Origin: Actinokineospora spheciospongiae
GTDB lineage: Bacteria > Actinomycetota > Actinomycetes > Mycobacteriales > Pseudonocardiaceae
Direction of reading: 5' to 3'
Length of the DNA stretch: 64,000 nt
NCBI RefSeq assembly: GCF_000564855.1
Contig: NZ_AYXG01000051.1
Span: forward strand, 1-64,000
Each line of letters opens with the position of its first letter. Position 1 is the first letter of the stretch. Below the pieces are notes generated by a model. It was not told the DNA's origin and ran no database searches. It was given only the letters and a program-made list of their open reading frames with translations. A program made the position numbers and the translations under genes. Positions 33,947-42,376 of this stretch are shown one piece after another.

Positions 33947-34843
33947 GTGAGCCGGACCGAGCGCCGGGCGCCGTGGCTGTTCCTGTCGCCGTGGCTGCTG
34001 GGCTTCGCCGCGTTCACCGCGGGCCCGATGCTGGTCAGCCTGTGGTTGTCGTTCACCCGCTACGACATGCTCACCCCGGCGGAGTTCGTCGGCACCGACA
34101 ACTACCGCGAGCTGTTCACCGACCCCAAGGTCGCCACCGCGCTGGGGAACACGCTGTTCTTCACGGTCCTGCACGTGCCGTTGCAGATCGTGCTGGCCCT
34201 GGTCCTGGCGAGCCTGCTGCGCCGGGCCGGGCGCGCGGGCGGGGTGTTCCGGACCCTGCTGTACCTGCCGGTGATGACCCCGCCGGTGGCGCTCGCGGCG
34301 CTGTTCCTGCTGCTGCTCAACGGGCAGACCGGCGCCATCAACGACGTGCTGGGCTGGTTCGGCTTCACCGGCCCGAACTGGACGACCGACCCGGCGTGGA
34401 TCAAGCCGGGCCTGGTGCTGATGAGCCTGTGGACCGTGGGCAGCACGGCGGTCATCTACCTGGCCGCGCTGACCAGGGTGCCCCCGGAGCTGTACGAGGC
34501 CGCCGAACTCGACGGCGCGAGCCCGTGGCGGCGGTTCCGGCACGTCACGCTGCCGATGATCAGCGGCACGGTGTACTTCACCGTGATCGTGAACACGATT
34601 GCCTCGTTGCAGGTCTTCACCGAGGCCTACGTCATGTTCTACGGCAACGCCCAGACCGAGGCTGGCCGCGACGACTCGGCGCTGTTCTACGTGATCTACC
34701 TGTTCCAGCAGGCGTTCGGCTCGCTGCGGATGGGCTACGCCTCGGCGATGGCGTGGGCGCTGTTCCTGGTGATCGCGCTGATCACCGCACTCCAGGTCCG
34801 GGCGAGCAGGCGGCTGGTCCACTACGAGGGTGAGGTCCGATGA
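33947..34843 (+). CDS. Sugar ABC transporter permease (MalF-like)
   Basis: 298 aa with six membrane helices. The cytoplasmic EAA loop reads EAAELDGASPWRRFRHVTLPMI at about residues 184-205, where the ATPase docks. The N-terminus APWLFLSPWLLGFAAFTAGPM is typical of the first of two CUT1-type permeases. GTG 33947 starts three bases after the binding-protein stop. The stop overlaps the next start (ATGA). Confidence 0.9.
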   Translation: MSRTERRAPWLFLSPWLLGFAAFTAGPMLVSLWLSFTRYDMLTPAEFVGTDNYRELFTDPKVATALGNTLFFTVLHVPLQIVLALVLASLLRRAGRAGGVFRTLLYLPVMTPPVALAALFLLLLNGQTGAINDVLGWFGFTGPNWTTDPAWIKPGLVLMSLWTVGSTAVIYLAALTRVPPELYEAAELDGASPWRRFRHVTLPMISGTVYFTVIVNTIASLQVFTEAYVMFYGNAQTEAGRDDSALFYVIYLFQQAFGSLRMGYASAMAWALFLVIALITALQVRASRRLVHYEGEVR

Positions 34844-35667
34844 GGACCAGGGGGCGCGGGTTCGCGCTGGCCGGGCTGGTCGTGGCGGCGGTGGCCTTCG
34901 GCTACCCGTTCGCGTGGCTGGTGAGCGCCTCGCTCAAGGACCGGGCGCACGTGTTCGACAACGCGCTGCTGCCGGTGCCGTTCGCGCCGCAGAACTTCGT
35001 CGAGGTGTGGCGGGCGGTGCCGCTGCTGACCTGGATCGGCAACAGCGTCGCGGTCGGGGTGGCCGCGGCGGTCGCGGCGACGCTGTCGAGCGCGGTCGTG
35101 GCCTACGGGTTCGCCCGCTACCGCTTCCGCGGCCGGGGCCTGCTGTTCGGGCTGGTGCTGGCGACGATGATGCTGCCCGGCGCGGTCACGATGGTGCCGG
35201 TGTACCTGGAGTGGCACGCGGTGGGCCTGGCGACGACGCAGGTCCCGCTGTGGGCGCAGAACCTGTTCGGTTCGGCGTTCTACATCTTCCTGCTGCGGCA
35301 GTTCTTCCTCGGCCTGCCCTCGGAGGTGTTCGACGCGGCCAGGGTCGACGGCGCCGGGCCGCTGCGCACCTTCACCGCCATCGCGCTGCCGCTGGCGCGG
35401 CCGGGGATGGTGGTGGTGTTCGTGTTCGAGCTGCGGTCGGCGTGGACGGACCTGATCAAGCCGCTGATCTACCTGCGCGAACCGCAGTTCTACACGTTGC
35501 CGCGCGGGTTGAAGACGGTGCTCGACCGGTTCGGCCAGGGCGGGGAGTCGCAGTGGGAGATCGTGCTGGCGGCCAGCGTGGTGGCCACGGTGCCGATGAT
35601 CGTGCTGTTCCTGTGCGCCCAGCGCTACTTCGTCCGGGGTTTGGTCACCCAGCACGTGGAGCAGTGA
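34840..35667 (+). CDS. Sugar ABC transporter permease (MalG-like)
   Basis: 275 aa with six membrane helices. GYPFAWLVSASLKDR at the start and the EAA loop EVFDAARVDGAGPLRTFTAIALP mark the second CUT1 permease. It completes the binding-protein/permease/permease operon; no ATPase gene follows. In actinobacteria a shared ATPase such as MsiK encoded elsewhere often energises such systems, which is assumed here. A 19-bp perfect hairpin lies 28 bp after the stop. Confidence 0.9.
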   Translation: MRTRGRGFALAGLVVAAVAFGYPFAWLVSASLKDRAHVFDNALLPVPFAPQNFVEVWRAVPLLTWIGNSVAVGVAAAVAATLSSAVVAYGFARYRFRGRGLLFGLVLATMMLPGAVTMVPVYLEWHAVGLATTQVPLWAQNLFGSAFYIFLLRQFFLGLPSEVFDAARVDGAGPLRTFTAIALPLARPGMVVVFVFELRSAWTDLIKPLIYLREPQFYTLPRGLKTVLDRFGQGGESQWEIVLAASVVATVPMIVLFLCAQRYFVRGLVTQHVEQ

Positions 35668-35695
35668 ATAGCCACCCATTCGGGTGAAGCGCGGA

Positions 35696-35738
35696 AACCA
35701 CGTCTCCTGTTTCCTTCCGGGAAACAGGAGACGTGGTT
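35696..35738. terminator. Perfect 19-bp hairpin after the ABC operon
   Basis: AACCACGTCTCCTGTTTCC pairs exactly with 35720-35738 around the loop TTCCG. It lies between the permease and the convergent small gene at 35754. Confidence 0.85.
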
Positions 35739-35753
35739 CTCAGTGCGCGCTGG

Positions 35754-35996
35754 TCAGCTCACAGCGGGTCCGGAATCGGAGGAACCGGCGAGCTGCGAGA
35801 GGAAGTCGTGGCACTTCTTCGCCCGCGCGGAGTCCTCCGCCATCACCTGCTCGAAGAACTCGGCGATGTCGTTCTTGCCCGCGTTCTTGGCGTCGCGGAC
35901 GTACTGGCCGTAGTCGTGCCCGGCCTTGAGCGAGTGGTACTGCACCGAGATGAGGTCGAAGGTCACGTCGTCGAAACCGGTCTCACCTGTCGCCAT
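35754..35996 (-). CDS. Small helical (ferritin-like) stress protein
   Basis: 80 aa, predicted all-helical: TFDLISVQYHSLKAGHDYGQYVRDAKNAGKNDIAEFFEQVMAEDSARAKKCHDFLSQL. The spacing of Glu/His and the hydrophobic pattern suggest half of a ferritin-like bundle. It is a distant paralogue of the 76-aa protein at 60987. AAGGAG precedes ATG 35996; an earlier in-frame start at 36035 lacks support. Function unknown. Confidence 0.7.
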   Translation of the reverse strand: MATGETGFDDVTFDLISVQYHSLKAGHDYGQYVRDAKNAGKNDIAEFFEQVMAEDSARAKKCHDFLSQLAGSSDSGPAVS

Positions 35997-36198
35997 GTCC
36001 GTTTCTCCTTCAGTCGAACCGGGGGGTGTGTCCATCGCTTCGGGGCGGCGCCCCGGGTGTCTGTGGCAGAGGTGTTCCCACTGCGCCGCGATTCATTCGC
36101 GGAGATCACCACCGATGTGCCGGTACCGCCGCACGGGGGTGGTTTCACCATTCACCAGTACGAGCGTCTGCTTACCGTCGAAGTGTTTACCAGCGAAA

Positions 36199-36735
36199 AT
36201 GCTGGATATCACTGCTCCCGTGACACCACCTCCTGCCGCTGTGCTGCTGGATCGGGATGGCACCCTCGTGCACGACGTGCCCTACAACGGCGACCCCGCG
36301 CTGGTGCGGCTGATGCCCGGCGCGATCGAGTTGACCACCGCCCTGCGGACCCGGGGCGTGCGCACCGGGGTGGTGAGCAACCAGTCCGGCATCGGCCGCG
36401 GGATGCTCACCGAGGAGCAGGTGGCCGCGGTCAACGCCAGGGTGGAGACCCTGCTCGGTCGCTTCGGCACCTGGCAGGTCTGCCCGCACCGGCCCGAAGA
36501 CGGCTGCGCGTGCCGCAAACCGCGACCCGGCCTCGTCCTCGCGGCCTGCGCGGCGCTGGGTGTGGACCCGTCCGACACCGTGGTCATAGGCGACATCGGC
36601 GCGGACGTCGACGCCGCCCGCGCCGCGGGTGCCCGCGCGATCCTGGTCCCGACCGAGCGGACGCTGCCCGAGGAGGTCGAGCGCGCGCCGGTTGTCGTCG
36701 CGGACCTGCACGCCGCGCTGGCGGTGGTCCTGTGA
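36199..36735 (+). CDS. gmhB: HAD-IIIA phosphatase, heptose-1,7-bisphosphate 7-phosphatase (GmhB-like)
   Basis: 178 aa. LLDRDGTLVHD contains the nucleophile Asp18 and acid-base Asp20. VVSNQSGIGRG holds the second HAD motif, and GDIGADVDAARAAGA the last acidic pair. The zinc-binding insert C-P-H-x5-C-x-C (CPHRPEDGCACRKPRPG) is the hallmark of GmhB. It should remove the 7-phosphate from a heptose bisphosphate. It opens an operon whose later genes encode the isomerase and kinase/nucleotidyltransferase of the same pathway. ATG 36199 is tentative; GTG 36220 lies closer to the first motif. Confidence 0.85.
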   Translation: MLDITAPVTPPPAAVLLDRDGTLVHDVPYNGDPALVRLMPGAIELTTALRTRGVRTGVVSNQSGIGRGMLTEEQVAAVNARVETLLGRFGTWQVCPHRPEDGCACRKPRPGLVLAACAALGVDPSDTVVIGDIGADVDAARAAGARAILVPTERTLPEEVERAPVVVADLHAALAVVL

Positions 36736-37721
36736 GGACATTGGTCGCCCGCCTCGACAGCGACGGGGACGTGCTGCTGGCCGGTCCCGCCGTCCGCGCC
36801 GCCGCGGCGGCGGGCGAGGTCACCCTCCTGGTCGGTCCGGCGGGTCGACAGGCGGCCGAACTGCTGCCCGGGGTGGACGACGTGCTGGTGTGGGCGTGCC
36901 CCTGGGTGGCCAACCCCGCGCCCGCGGTGGACGCCGCCGACGTGGACCGGCTGGTCGGCGCGGTGCGGGAACGCCGACCGGACGTGGCGCTGGTGTTGAC
37001 GTCCTTCCACCAGAGCCCGCTGCCGCTGGCGCTGCTGCTGCGGCTCGCGGGCGTGCCCAGGATCGTCGCCCGGTCGATCGACTACCCCGGCTCCCTGCTG
37101 GACGTGCGGCTGACCGACGACCCCGACATCCCCGAGGCGGACCGGGCCCTGGCGGTGGCGCGGGCGGCCGGGTTCGACCTCCCCCCCGGTGACGGCGGCG
37201 GTCTCGCGGTCCGCCCGCAGCCCTCGACCACCCCCGGCCCGTACCTGGTGGTGCACCCCGGCGCGTCGGTGCCCGCCCGCACCTGGTCGCCGGACCGCTG
37301 GGCCGAGGCCGTCTCGGTGCTCACCGGGCGCGGGCACCGGGTCCTGGTGACCGGCGGCCCCGGCGAACGCGCGCTGACCGCCCGGGTGGCGGGCACGACC
37401 GGGGTCGACCTGGGCGGCCGCACCACGCTGGCGGAGCTGGCCGGGCTGCTGGCGGGCGCCGACGCGCTGGTGGTCGGCAACACCGGTCCGGCGCACCTGG
37501 CCGCCGCCGTGGGCACCCCCGTGGTGTCGCTGTTCGCCCCCGTGGTGCCCGCCGCCCGCTGGGCCCCGCACGGGCCGCACGTCCTGCTCGGCGACCAGCA
37601 CGCGCCGTGCCGGGACACCCGGGCCCGCGACTGCCCGGTACCGGGTCACCCGTGCCTCGACGGGGTCGATCCCCGCCGGGTGGCCGACGCCGTCGACGAG
37701 CTGATCGGAGTCCGCGCATGA
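36732..37721 (+). CDS. Family 9 glycosyltransferase (heptosyltransferase-like)
   Basis: 329 aa. A two-domain GT-B fold: RTLVARLDSDGDVLLAGPAVRA at the N-terminus, and in the second half YLVVHPGASVPARTWSPDRWAEAVSVL, LVTGGPGERAL and VVGNTGPAHLAAAVGTPVVSLF, which are GT9 motifs for binding the nucleotide-heptose. GT9 enzymes typically transfer heptose from an ADP-heptose donor. GTG 36732 overlaps the gmhB stop. The acceptor in an organism with no LPS is unknown. Confidence 0.88.
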   Translation: MRTLVARLDSDGDVLLAGPAVRAAAAAGEVTLLVGPAGRQAAELLPGVDDVLVWACPWVANPAPAVDAADVDRLVGAVRERRPDVALVLTSFHQSPLPLALLLRLAGVPRIVARSIDYPGSLLDVRLTDDPDIPEADRALAVARAAGFDLPPGDGGGLAVRPQPSTTPGPYLVVHPGASVPARTWSPDRWAEAVSVLTGRGHRVLVTGGPGERALTARVAGTTGVDLGGRTTLAELAGLLAGADALVVGNTGPAHLAAAVGTPVVSLFAPVVPAARWAPHGPHVLLGDQHAPCRDTRARDCPVPGHPCLDGVDPRRVADAVDELIGVRA

Positions 37722-38605
37722 GGGTCCTGCTCTGGCACGTGCACGGGTCGTGGACGAACGCCTTCGTCCGCGGCGAGCACGAGTTCCTGCTGGTGGCCCC
37801 GCCCGACGGGGTGGGACTCGCCGGGCGCGACTGGCCCTCGGCGCGGGAGGTGCCGCTGTCGGACCTCGACCGCGGCAGCGCGGACGTGGCGGTCGTGCAG
37901 AACCCGCGCGAGCTGCCCCTGGTGCCCGACGGGATGCCCGTGATCTACCTGGAGCACAACACGCCCAAGGCGCCCAACGAGCGCCACCCCATGGCCGACT
38001 GGCCCGGGCGGCTGGTGCACGTCACCCACTTCAACGCGCTGATGTGGGACACGGGCAGCACCCGCACCACCGTCATCGAGCACGGTGTGGTCGACCCGGG
38101 GCCGCTCTACACCGGTGAGCTGCCCCGGGCCGCGGTCGTGGTCAACGAGCCGGTGCGCCGCGGCCGGGTCGTCGGCACCGACCTGCTGCCCCGCTTCGCC
38201 GAGGCCGCCCCGCTCGACGTCTACGGCATGGGCACCGAACTGCTGGGGCCGATGGGCCGCGGCGACCACGGCATGGCCGACCTGCACCGGGAGATGGCGC
38301 GGCGGCGGGTCTACCTGCACCCGGTGCGGTGGACGTCGCTGGGGTTGTCGCTGCTGGAGGCGATGTGCCTGGGGATGCCGGTGGTCGCGCTGGCCTGCAC
38401 CGAGGTGGGCCGCGCGGTGCCACCGGGAGCGGGGGTGGTGTCCAACGACCCGGACCGGCTGGTCCGGGGACTGCGCGAACTGGTGTCCGACCCGGACGCC
38501 GCCCGCGCGCGCGGGGTCGAGGCCAGGCGCACCGCCCTGGCCCGGTACGGGCTCGACAGCTTCCTCAAGGGTTGGGACCGCTTGCTGATGGAGGTGACCG
38601 CATGA
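37718..38605 (+). CDS. GT-B glycosyltransferase (family 4-like)
   Basis: 295 aa. The N-terminal half is short and unusual (LLWHVHGSWTNAFVRGEHEFLLV). The second half carries the donor-binding segment: VYLHPVRWTSLGLSLLEAMCLGMPVVAL with the E-x7-E-type Glu, then a helical end. It couples to the previous gene through an ATGA overlap and to the next one in the same way. A role in building the heptose-containing glycan is inferred from context. Confidence 0.8.
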   Translation: MRVLLWHVHGSWTNAFVRGEHEFLLVAPPDGVGLAGRDWPSAREVPLSDLDRGSADVAVVQNPRELPLVPDGMPVIYLEHNTPKAPNERHPMADWPGRLVHVTHFNALMWDTGSTRTTVIEHGVVDPGPLYTGELPRAAVVVNEPVRRGRVVGTDLLPRFAEAAPLDVYGMGTELLGPMGRGDHGMADLHREMARRRVYLHPVRWTSLGLSLLEAMCLGMPVVALACTEVGRAVPPGAGVVSNDPDRLVRGLRELVSDPDAARARGVEARRTALARYGLDSFLKGWDRLLMEVTA

Positions 38606-39816
38606 AAATCGCGATGGTGTCCGAACACGCCAATCCCCTCGCCGCGCTCGGCGAGGAGGACGCGGGCGGCCAGAACGTCCACGTCGCCGGCCTGGCGTCC
38701 GCGCTGGCCGCCCGGGGGCACCGGGTGACCGTCTTCGCCCGCAGGGACGACCCGGACGTGCCGGAACTGGTGCACGCCAAGGGCTACGACGTCGTGCACG
38801 TCCCCGCGGGCCCCGCCGCCCCGGTGCCCAAGGACGACCTCCTGCCGCACATGAACGACTTCACCCGGTTCCTGGCCCGGCACTGGCGCGACGACACCCC
38901 GGACGTGGTGCACTCGCACTTCTGGATGTCCGGCATGGCCTCGGTCCTCGCCGCGCGGACGGTGGAGGTGCCGGTCGTGCACACCTACCACGCGCTGGGC
39001 ACGGTCAAGCGCCGCCACCAGGGCTCGGCCGACACCAGCCCGGCCAAGCGGATCGGCATCGAGCGGATGGTCGGCAAGCAGGCCGACGCCATCGTGGCCA
39101 CCTGCACCGACGAGGTGTTCGAGCTGGTGCGGATGGGGCTGTCGCGGCAGAAGGTGACCGTGGTTCCGTCCGGGGTGGACACCCAGCGGTTCAGCCCGGA
39201 CGGCCGGGGGGCGCCCAAGAGCACCGGGCACCGCATCGTCTCGGTCGGCAGGTTGGTGCCGCGCAAGGGTTTCGCCGAGGTGATCAGCGCTCTGCGCCTG
39301 CTGCCGGACACCGAACTGGTCATCGCGGGCGGCGGCGCCGACGTCGAGGGCGACCCGCAGGCGCGGGCGCTGCTGGAGCACGCCGGGTCGGTCGGGGTGC
39401 GCGACCGGGTGCGGCTGACCGGGCGGGTGTCGCGGCGGTCCATGCCCGCGCTGCTGCGCTCGGCGGACGTGGTGGTGTGCGCGCCGTGGTACGAGCCGTT
39501 CGGCATCGTGCCGCTGGAGGCCATGGCGTGCTCGGTGCCGGTGGTGGCCACCGCCGTGGGCGGGCTGGTGGACACGGTCGTCGACGGGGTCACCGGGCTG
39601 CTGGTGCCGCCGCGGGACCCGGTGGCGCTGGCCAAGGCGCTGCGCTCGCTGCTCGCCGACCCCACCCAGCGCCAGGCCCTGGGCCTCGCGGGCTACGACC
39701 GGGTGCAGGCGCGGTACCTGTGGGAGCACGTCGCCCAGGCCACCGAGGAGGTCTACCTGCGGGTGGGCGCGGGTGCGGCGGTCGAGGCGGCGGACATGGT
39801 GGAGGTGGCCAGGTGA
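38602..39816 (+). CDS. Family 4 glycosyltransferase
   Basis: 404 aa. MKIAMVSEHANPLAALGEEDAGGQNVHVAGLA is the acceptor-side start typical of sucrose-synthase/MshA-like GT4 enzymes. VHTYHALG, VVPSGVDTQRFSP, VSVGRLVPRKGF and the donor-binding APWYEPFGIVPLEAMACSVPVVATAVGG with the E-x7-E pair follow. It is a retaining enzyme by family. Coupled by four-base overlaps on both sides, it is part of the heptose operon. Confidence 0.88.
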   Translation: MKIAMVSEHANPLAALGEEDAGGQNVHVAGLASALAARGHRVTVFARRDDPDVPELVHAKGYDVVHVPAGPAAPVPKDDLLPHMNDFTRFLARHWRDDTPDVVHSHFWMSGMASVLAARTVEVPVVHTYHALGTVKRRHQGSADTSPAKRIGIERMVGKQADAIVATCTDEVFELVRMGLSRQKVTVVPSGVDTQRFSPDGRGAPKSTGHRIVSVGRLVPRKGFAEVISALRLLPDTELVIAGGGADVEGDPQARALLEHAGSVGVRDRVRLTGRVSRRSMPALLRSADVVVCAPWYEPFGIVPLEAMACSVPVVATAVGGLVDTVVDGVTGLLVPPRDPVALAKALRSLLADPTQRQALGLAGYDRVQARYLWEHVAQATEEVYLRVGAGAAVEAADMVEVAR

Positions 39817-40424
39817 GCGCGGAGACCCAACTGGACCCGGCGGTCGACGGCGCGCTGGGCGGTCACCTCGACCGGCTCGCGGTCACCCTCGACGGGCTGC
39901 GGGCGCAGTCGCGGCTGGTGTCGCGGTGGGGCGGTGTGCTGGCCCGACGGCTGTCGGCGGGCGCGCGGCTGCTCGCCGCGGGCAACGGCGGTTCGGCGGC
40001 CGAGGCCCAGCACCTCACGGCCGAACTCGTCGGCCGCTTCCGCGACGACCGGCGGCCGTTCTCGGCGATCGCGCTGTGCGCGGAGACCTCCAGCGTCACC
40101 GCGATCGGCAACGACTACGGCTACGACCAGGTCTTCGCCCGGCAGGTCACCGCGCACGCCCGCCCCGGCGACGTGGTGCTGCTGCTTTCGACCAGCGGGC
40201 GCAGCCGCAACCTGCTGGAGGCGGCCACCGCGGGCAGGCTGGCCGGTGCCCTGGTGTGGGCGATGACCGGCCCGGGGCCCAACCCGCTGGCCGAGGCCGC
40301 CGACGAGGTGCTGTGCCTGCCGGGTGCCACGGCCAACGTGCAGGAGGCGCAACTGGTGGCCGTGCACGCGGTGTGCGCGGCGTTCGAGGCGGCGCTGCCC
40401 GGGGTGTCCTGGAGGGCGTCATGA
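39813..40424 (+). CDS. gmhA: Sedoheptulose-7-phosphate isomerase (GmhA-like SIS protein)
   Basis: 203 aa. A single SIS domain: LLAAGNGGSAAEAQHLTAELVGRF, with the phosphate-binding Gly/Ser loop and the His/Glu of the active site; SSVTAIGNDYGYDQVFARQV; VVLLLSTSGRSRNLLEAA; and ANVQEAQLVAVHAVCAAFE near the end. These are the GmhA residues. It converts sedoheptulose 7-phosphate to a D-glycero-D-manno-heptose 7-phosphate, the first committed step. GTG 39813 and the stop at 40424 both overlap neighbours by four bases. Confidence 0.9.
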   Translation: MSAETQLDPAVDGALGGHLDRLAVTLDGLRAQSRLVSRWGGVLARRLSAGARLLAAGNGGSAAEAQHLTAELVGRFRDDRRPFSAIALCAETSSVTAIGNDYGYDQVFARQVTAHARPGDVVLLLSTSGRSRNLLEAATAGRLAGALVWAMTGPGPNPLAEAADEVLCLPGATANVQEAQLVAVHAVCAAFEAALPGVSWRAS

Positions 40425-41695
40425 AGCTGGTCGTGGTGGGGGACGCGCTGCTCGACGTGGACGTGCGGGGGGCCGTGGGCAGGCTGTGCCCGGACGCCCC
40501 GGCTCCGGTGCTGGACGTGAGCGGGGAGACCGTGCGGGCCGGGGGCGCGGCGCTGGCGGCCACCCTGGCGCACACCGACGGGGTGGACGTCACCCTGGTC
40601 AGCGCCGTGGCCGACGACGAGGCGGGGCAGCGGCTGCGCGCCGCGCTCGGGGACGTGCCCGCGGTCTGGGGGCCGTCGCCGGAGCCGACGCCGGTCAAGA
40701 CCCGGTTGCGCGCGGGCGGCACGTCGCTGGCCCGCCTCGACAGCGGCGGCGGCCCGCGCCCGCCCGCGGCGACCGACGCGATGCTCGACGAGGTGCTCAG
40801 CGCCGACCTGGTGCTGGTGTCCGACTACGGCCGCGGCCTGGCCCGCGACGAGCGGCTGCGGGCGGTGCTCGACCGGGTGCCGGTCGTCTGGGACCCGCAC
40901 CCGCGCGGCCCGGCGCCCACCCCGGGCGCCCGGCTGGTGACGCCCAACGCCGCCGAGGCCGAGGCGTTCTCCGGGTTCAGCGACCCCACCGAGGCCGCGG
41001 CGGAGCTGCGGCGACGGTGGTCGGCCCGCGCGGTCGTGGTCACCCTCGGCGCCCGGGGCGCGCTGCTGCACGGTGGCGGCACCCCCACGGCGGTCCCCGC
41101 GCGGCGCATCCCGGTGCTGGACCCCTGCGGGGCCGGGGACCGGTTCGCCGCCACCGCCGCCGCCCGGCTGATGGCGGGCGCGGCGCCGGACGAGGCGGTG
41201 GCCGCCGCGGTCACCTCGGCGGCGGATTTCCTGCTGCGCGAGCACCCCGAGGCGGAGCAACCCTCCACTGTGGACGCGGTGCGGGCGCGGGGTGGCACGG
41301 TCGTGGCCACCGGCGGGTGCTTCGACATCCTGCACGCGGGCCACGTCCGCACCCTGCGCGCCGCGCGGGCACTGGGCGACTGCCTGGTGGTGTGCCTGAA
41401 CTCCGACGACTCCGTGCGCAGGCTCAAGGGCCCGGACCGCCCGGTGACCACGCAGGACGACCGGGTCGAGGTGCTCAGCGCCCTGGGCTGCGTGGACGAG
41501 GTGGTCGTGTTCGACGAGCGCACCCCGGAGCAGGTGCTCGGCGTCCTGCGGCCGGACGTGTGGGTCAAGGGCGGGGACTACTCCGCCGAGACCCTGCCCG
41601 AGGCCGACCTGGTCGCGGGCTGGGGCGGTCGGACCGTGGTGGTGCCCTACCACAGCGGTCGCTCGACAACCGGAATTCTCACGAGGAGGAGCTGA
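40421..41695 (+). CDS. hldE: Bifunctional heptose-7-phosphate kinase / heptose-1-phosphate adenylyltransferase (HldE-like)
   Basis: 424 aa. Residues 1-275 are a PfkB-type sugar kinase (VVGDALLDVDVRG, VLVSDYGRGL, TPNAAEAEAFSG, and DPCGAGDRFAATAA with the catalytic Asp). Residues 285-424 are a cytidylyltransferase-like domain (VVATGGCFDILHAGHVRTL with the HxGH motif, RPVTTQDDRVEVLSAL, VKGGDYSAETLPE). This fusion is HldE, which makes a heptose 1,7-bisphosphate and later the ADP-heptose; GmhB acts between. The adenylyl donor is inferred by family. Confidence 0.92.
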   Translation: MKLVVVGDALLDVDVRGAVGRLCPDAPAPVLDVSGETVRAGGAALAATLAHTDGVDVTLVSAVADDEAGQRLRAALGDVPAVWGPSPEPTPVKTRLRAGGTSLARLDSGGGPRPPAATDAMLDEVLSADLVLVSDYGRGLARDERLRAVLDRVPVVWDPHPRGPAPTPGARLVTPNAAEAEAFSGFSDPTEAAAELRRRWSARAVVVTLGARGALLHGGGTPTAVPARRIPVLDPCGAGDRFAATAAARLMAGAAPDEAVAAAVTSAADFLLREHPEAEQPSTVDAVRARGGTVVATGGCFDILHAGHVRTLRAARALGDCLVVCLNSDDSVRRLKGPDRPVTTQDDRVEVLSALGCVDEVVVFDERTPEQVLGVLRPDVWVKGGDYSAETLPEADLVAGWGGRTVVVPYHSGRSTTGILTRRS

Positions 41696-42376
41696 ATGCT
41701 GGGTCAGGTGCTGGTCACCGGCGGGTCGTCCGGTCTGGGCGCGGCCGTCGTGCACGCCGTGCACGAGGCGGGCGGACAGCCGCTCGTGCTCGACAAGGCG
41801 GCCCCCTCGGCCGCGGAGGTCGCCGACTTCGAGGCGGTGGACCTGTCCGACACCCGGGCGGCGGAACGGGCCGTCGCCGCCATCGCCGGGCGCAACGGCG
41901 GCCTGCGCGCCGTCGTCACCGCCGCCGGGATCGACGCGTGCGGCGCGCTGGACGTGGTGCCCGCCGAGGACTGGGAACGGGTGGTGATGGTCAACCTGTT
42001 CGGCACGGCCGCGGTCATCCGCGCGGCACTGCCGATGCTCGACGGTGGCCGGGTGGTCACCATCTCCTCCACCCTGGGCCTGCGCGCGGTCGGCGACGCC
42101 ACCGCCTACTGCGCCTCCAAGTTCGGTGTCGTCGGCTTCACCAGGGCGCTGGCCGCGGAGACCGCGGGCCGGATCGGGGTGACGCTGGTGATCCCCGGCG
42201 GGATGCGCACGCACTTCTTCGACGACCGCCCGGAGCAGTACCGCCCGGCCGACGACTCCCGGCTCAACCCACCGGAGCGGGTGGCCGACGCGATCGTGTT
42301 CGCCCTCGCGCAGCCCGCGGGGTGCGAGGTCCGCGAACTGGTCGTCGCGCACGCCGAGGAGGGCTCGTGGCCGTGA
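41696..42376 (+). CDS. Classical SDR oxidoreductase in the heptose operon
   Basis: 226 aa. VLVTGGSSGLGAAVV binds the cofactor; TAAGIDACG, TISSTLG (Ser) and YCASKFG (Tyr-x3-Lys) complete a classical SDR. GAGGAGGA precedes ATG 41696, which begins immediately after the hldE stop. It is not of the extended HldD-epimerase type (no long C-terminal sugar-binding region). It may oxidise or reduce the heptose or its product; the real substrate is unknown. The next gene is coupled by a GTGA overlap. Confidence 0.85.
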   Translation: MLGQVLVTGGSSGLGAAVVHAVHEAGGQPLVLDKAAPSAAEVADFEAVDLSDTRAAERAVAAIAGRNGGLRAVVTAAGIDACGALDVVPAEDWERVVMVNLFGTAAVIRAALPMLDGGRVVTISSTLGLRAVGDATAYCASKFGVVGFTRALAAETAGRIGVTLVIPGGMRTHFFDDRPEQYRPADDSRLNPPERVADAIVFALAQPAGCEVRELVVAHAEEGSWP

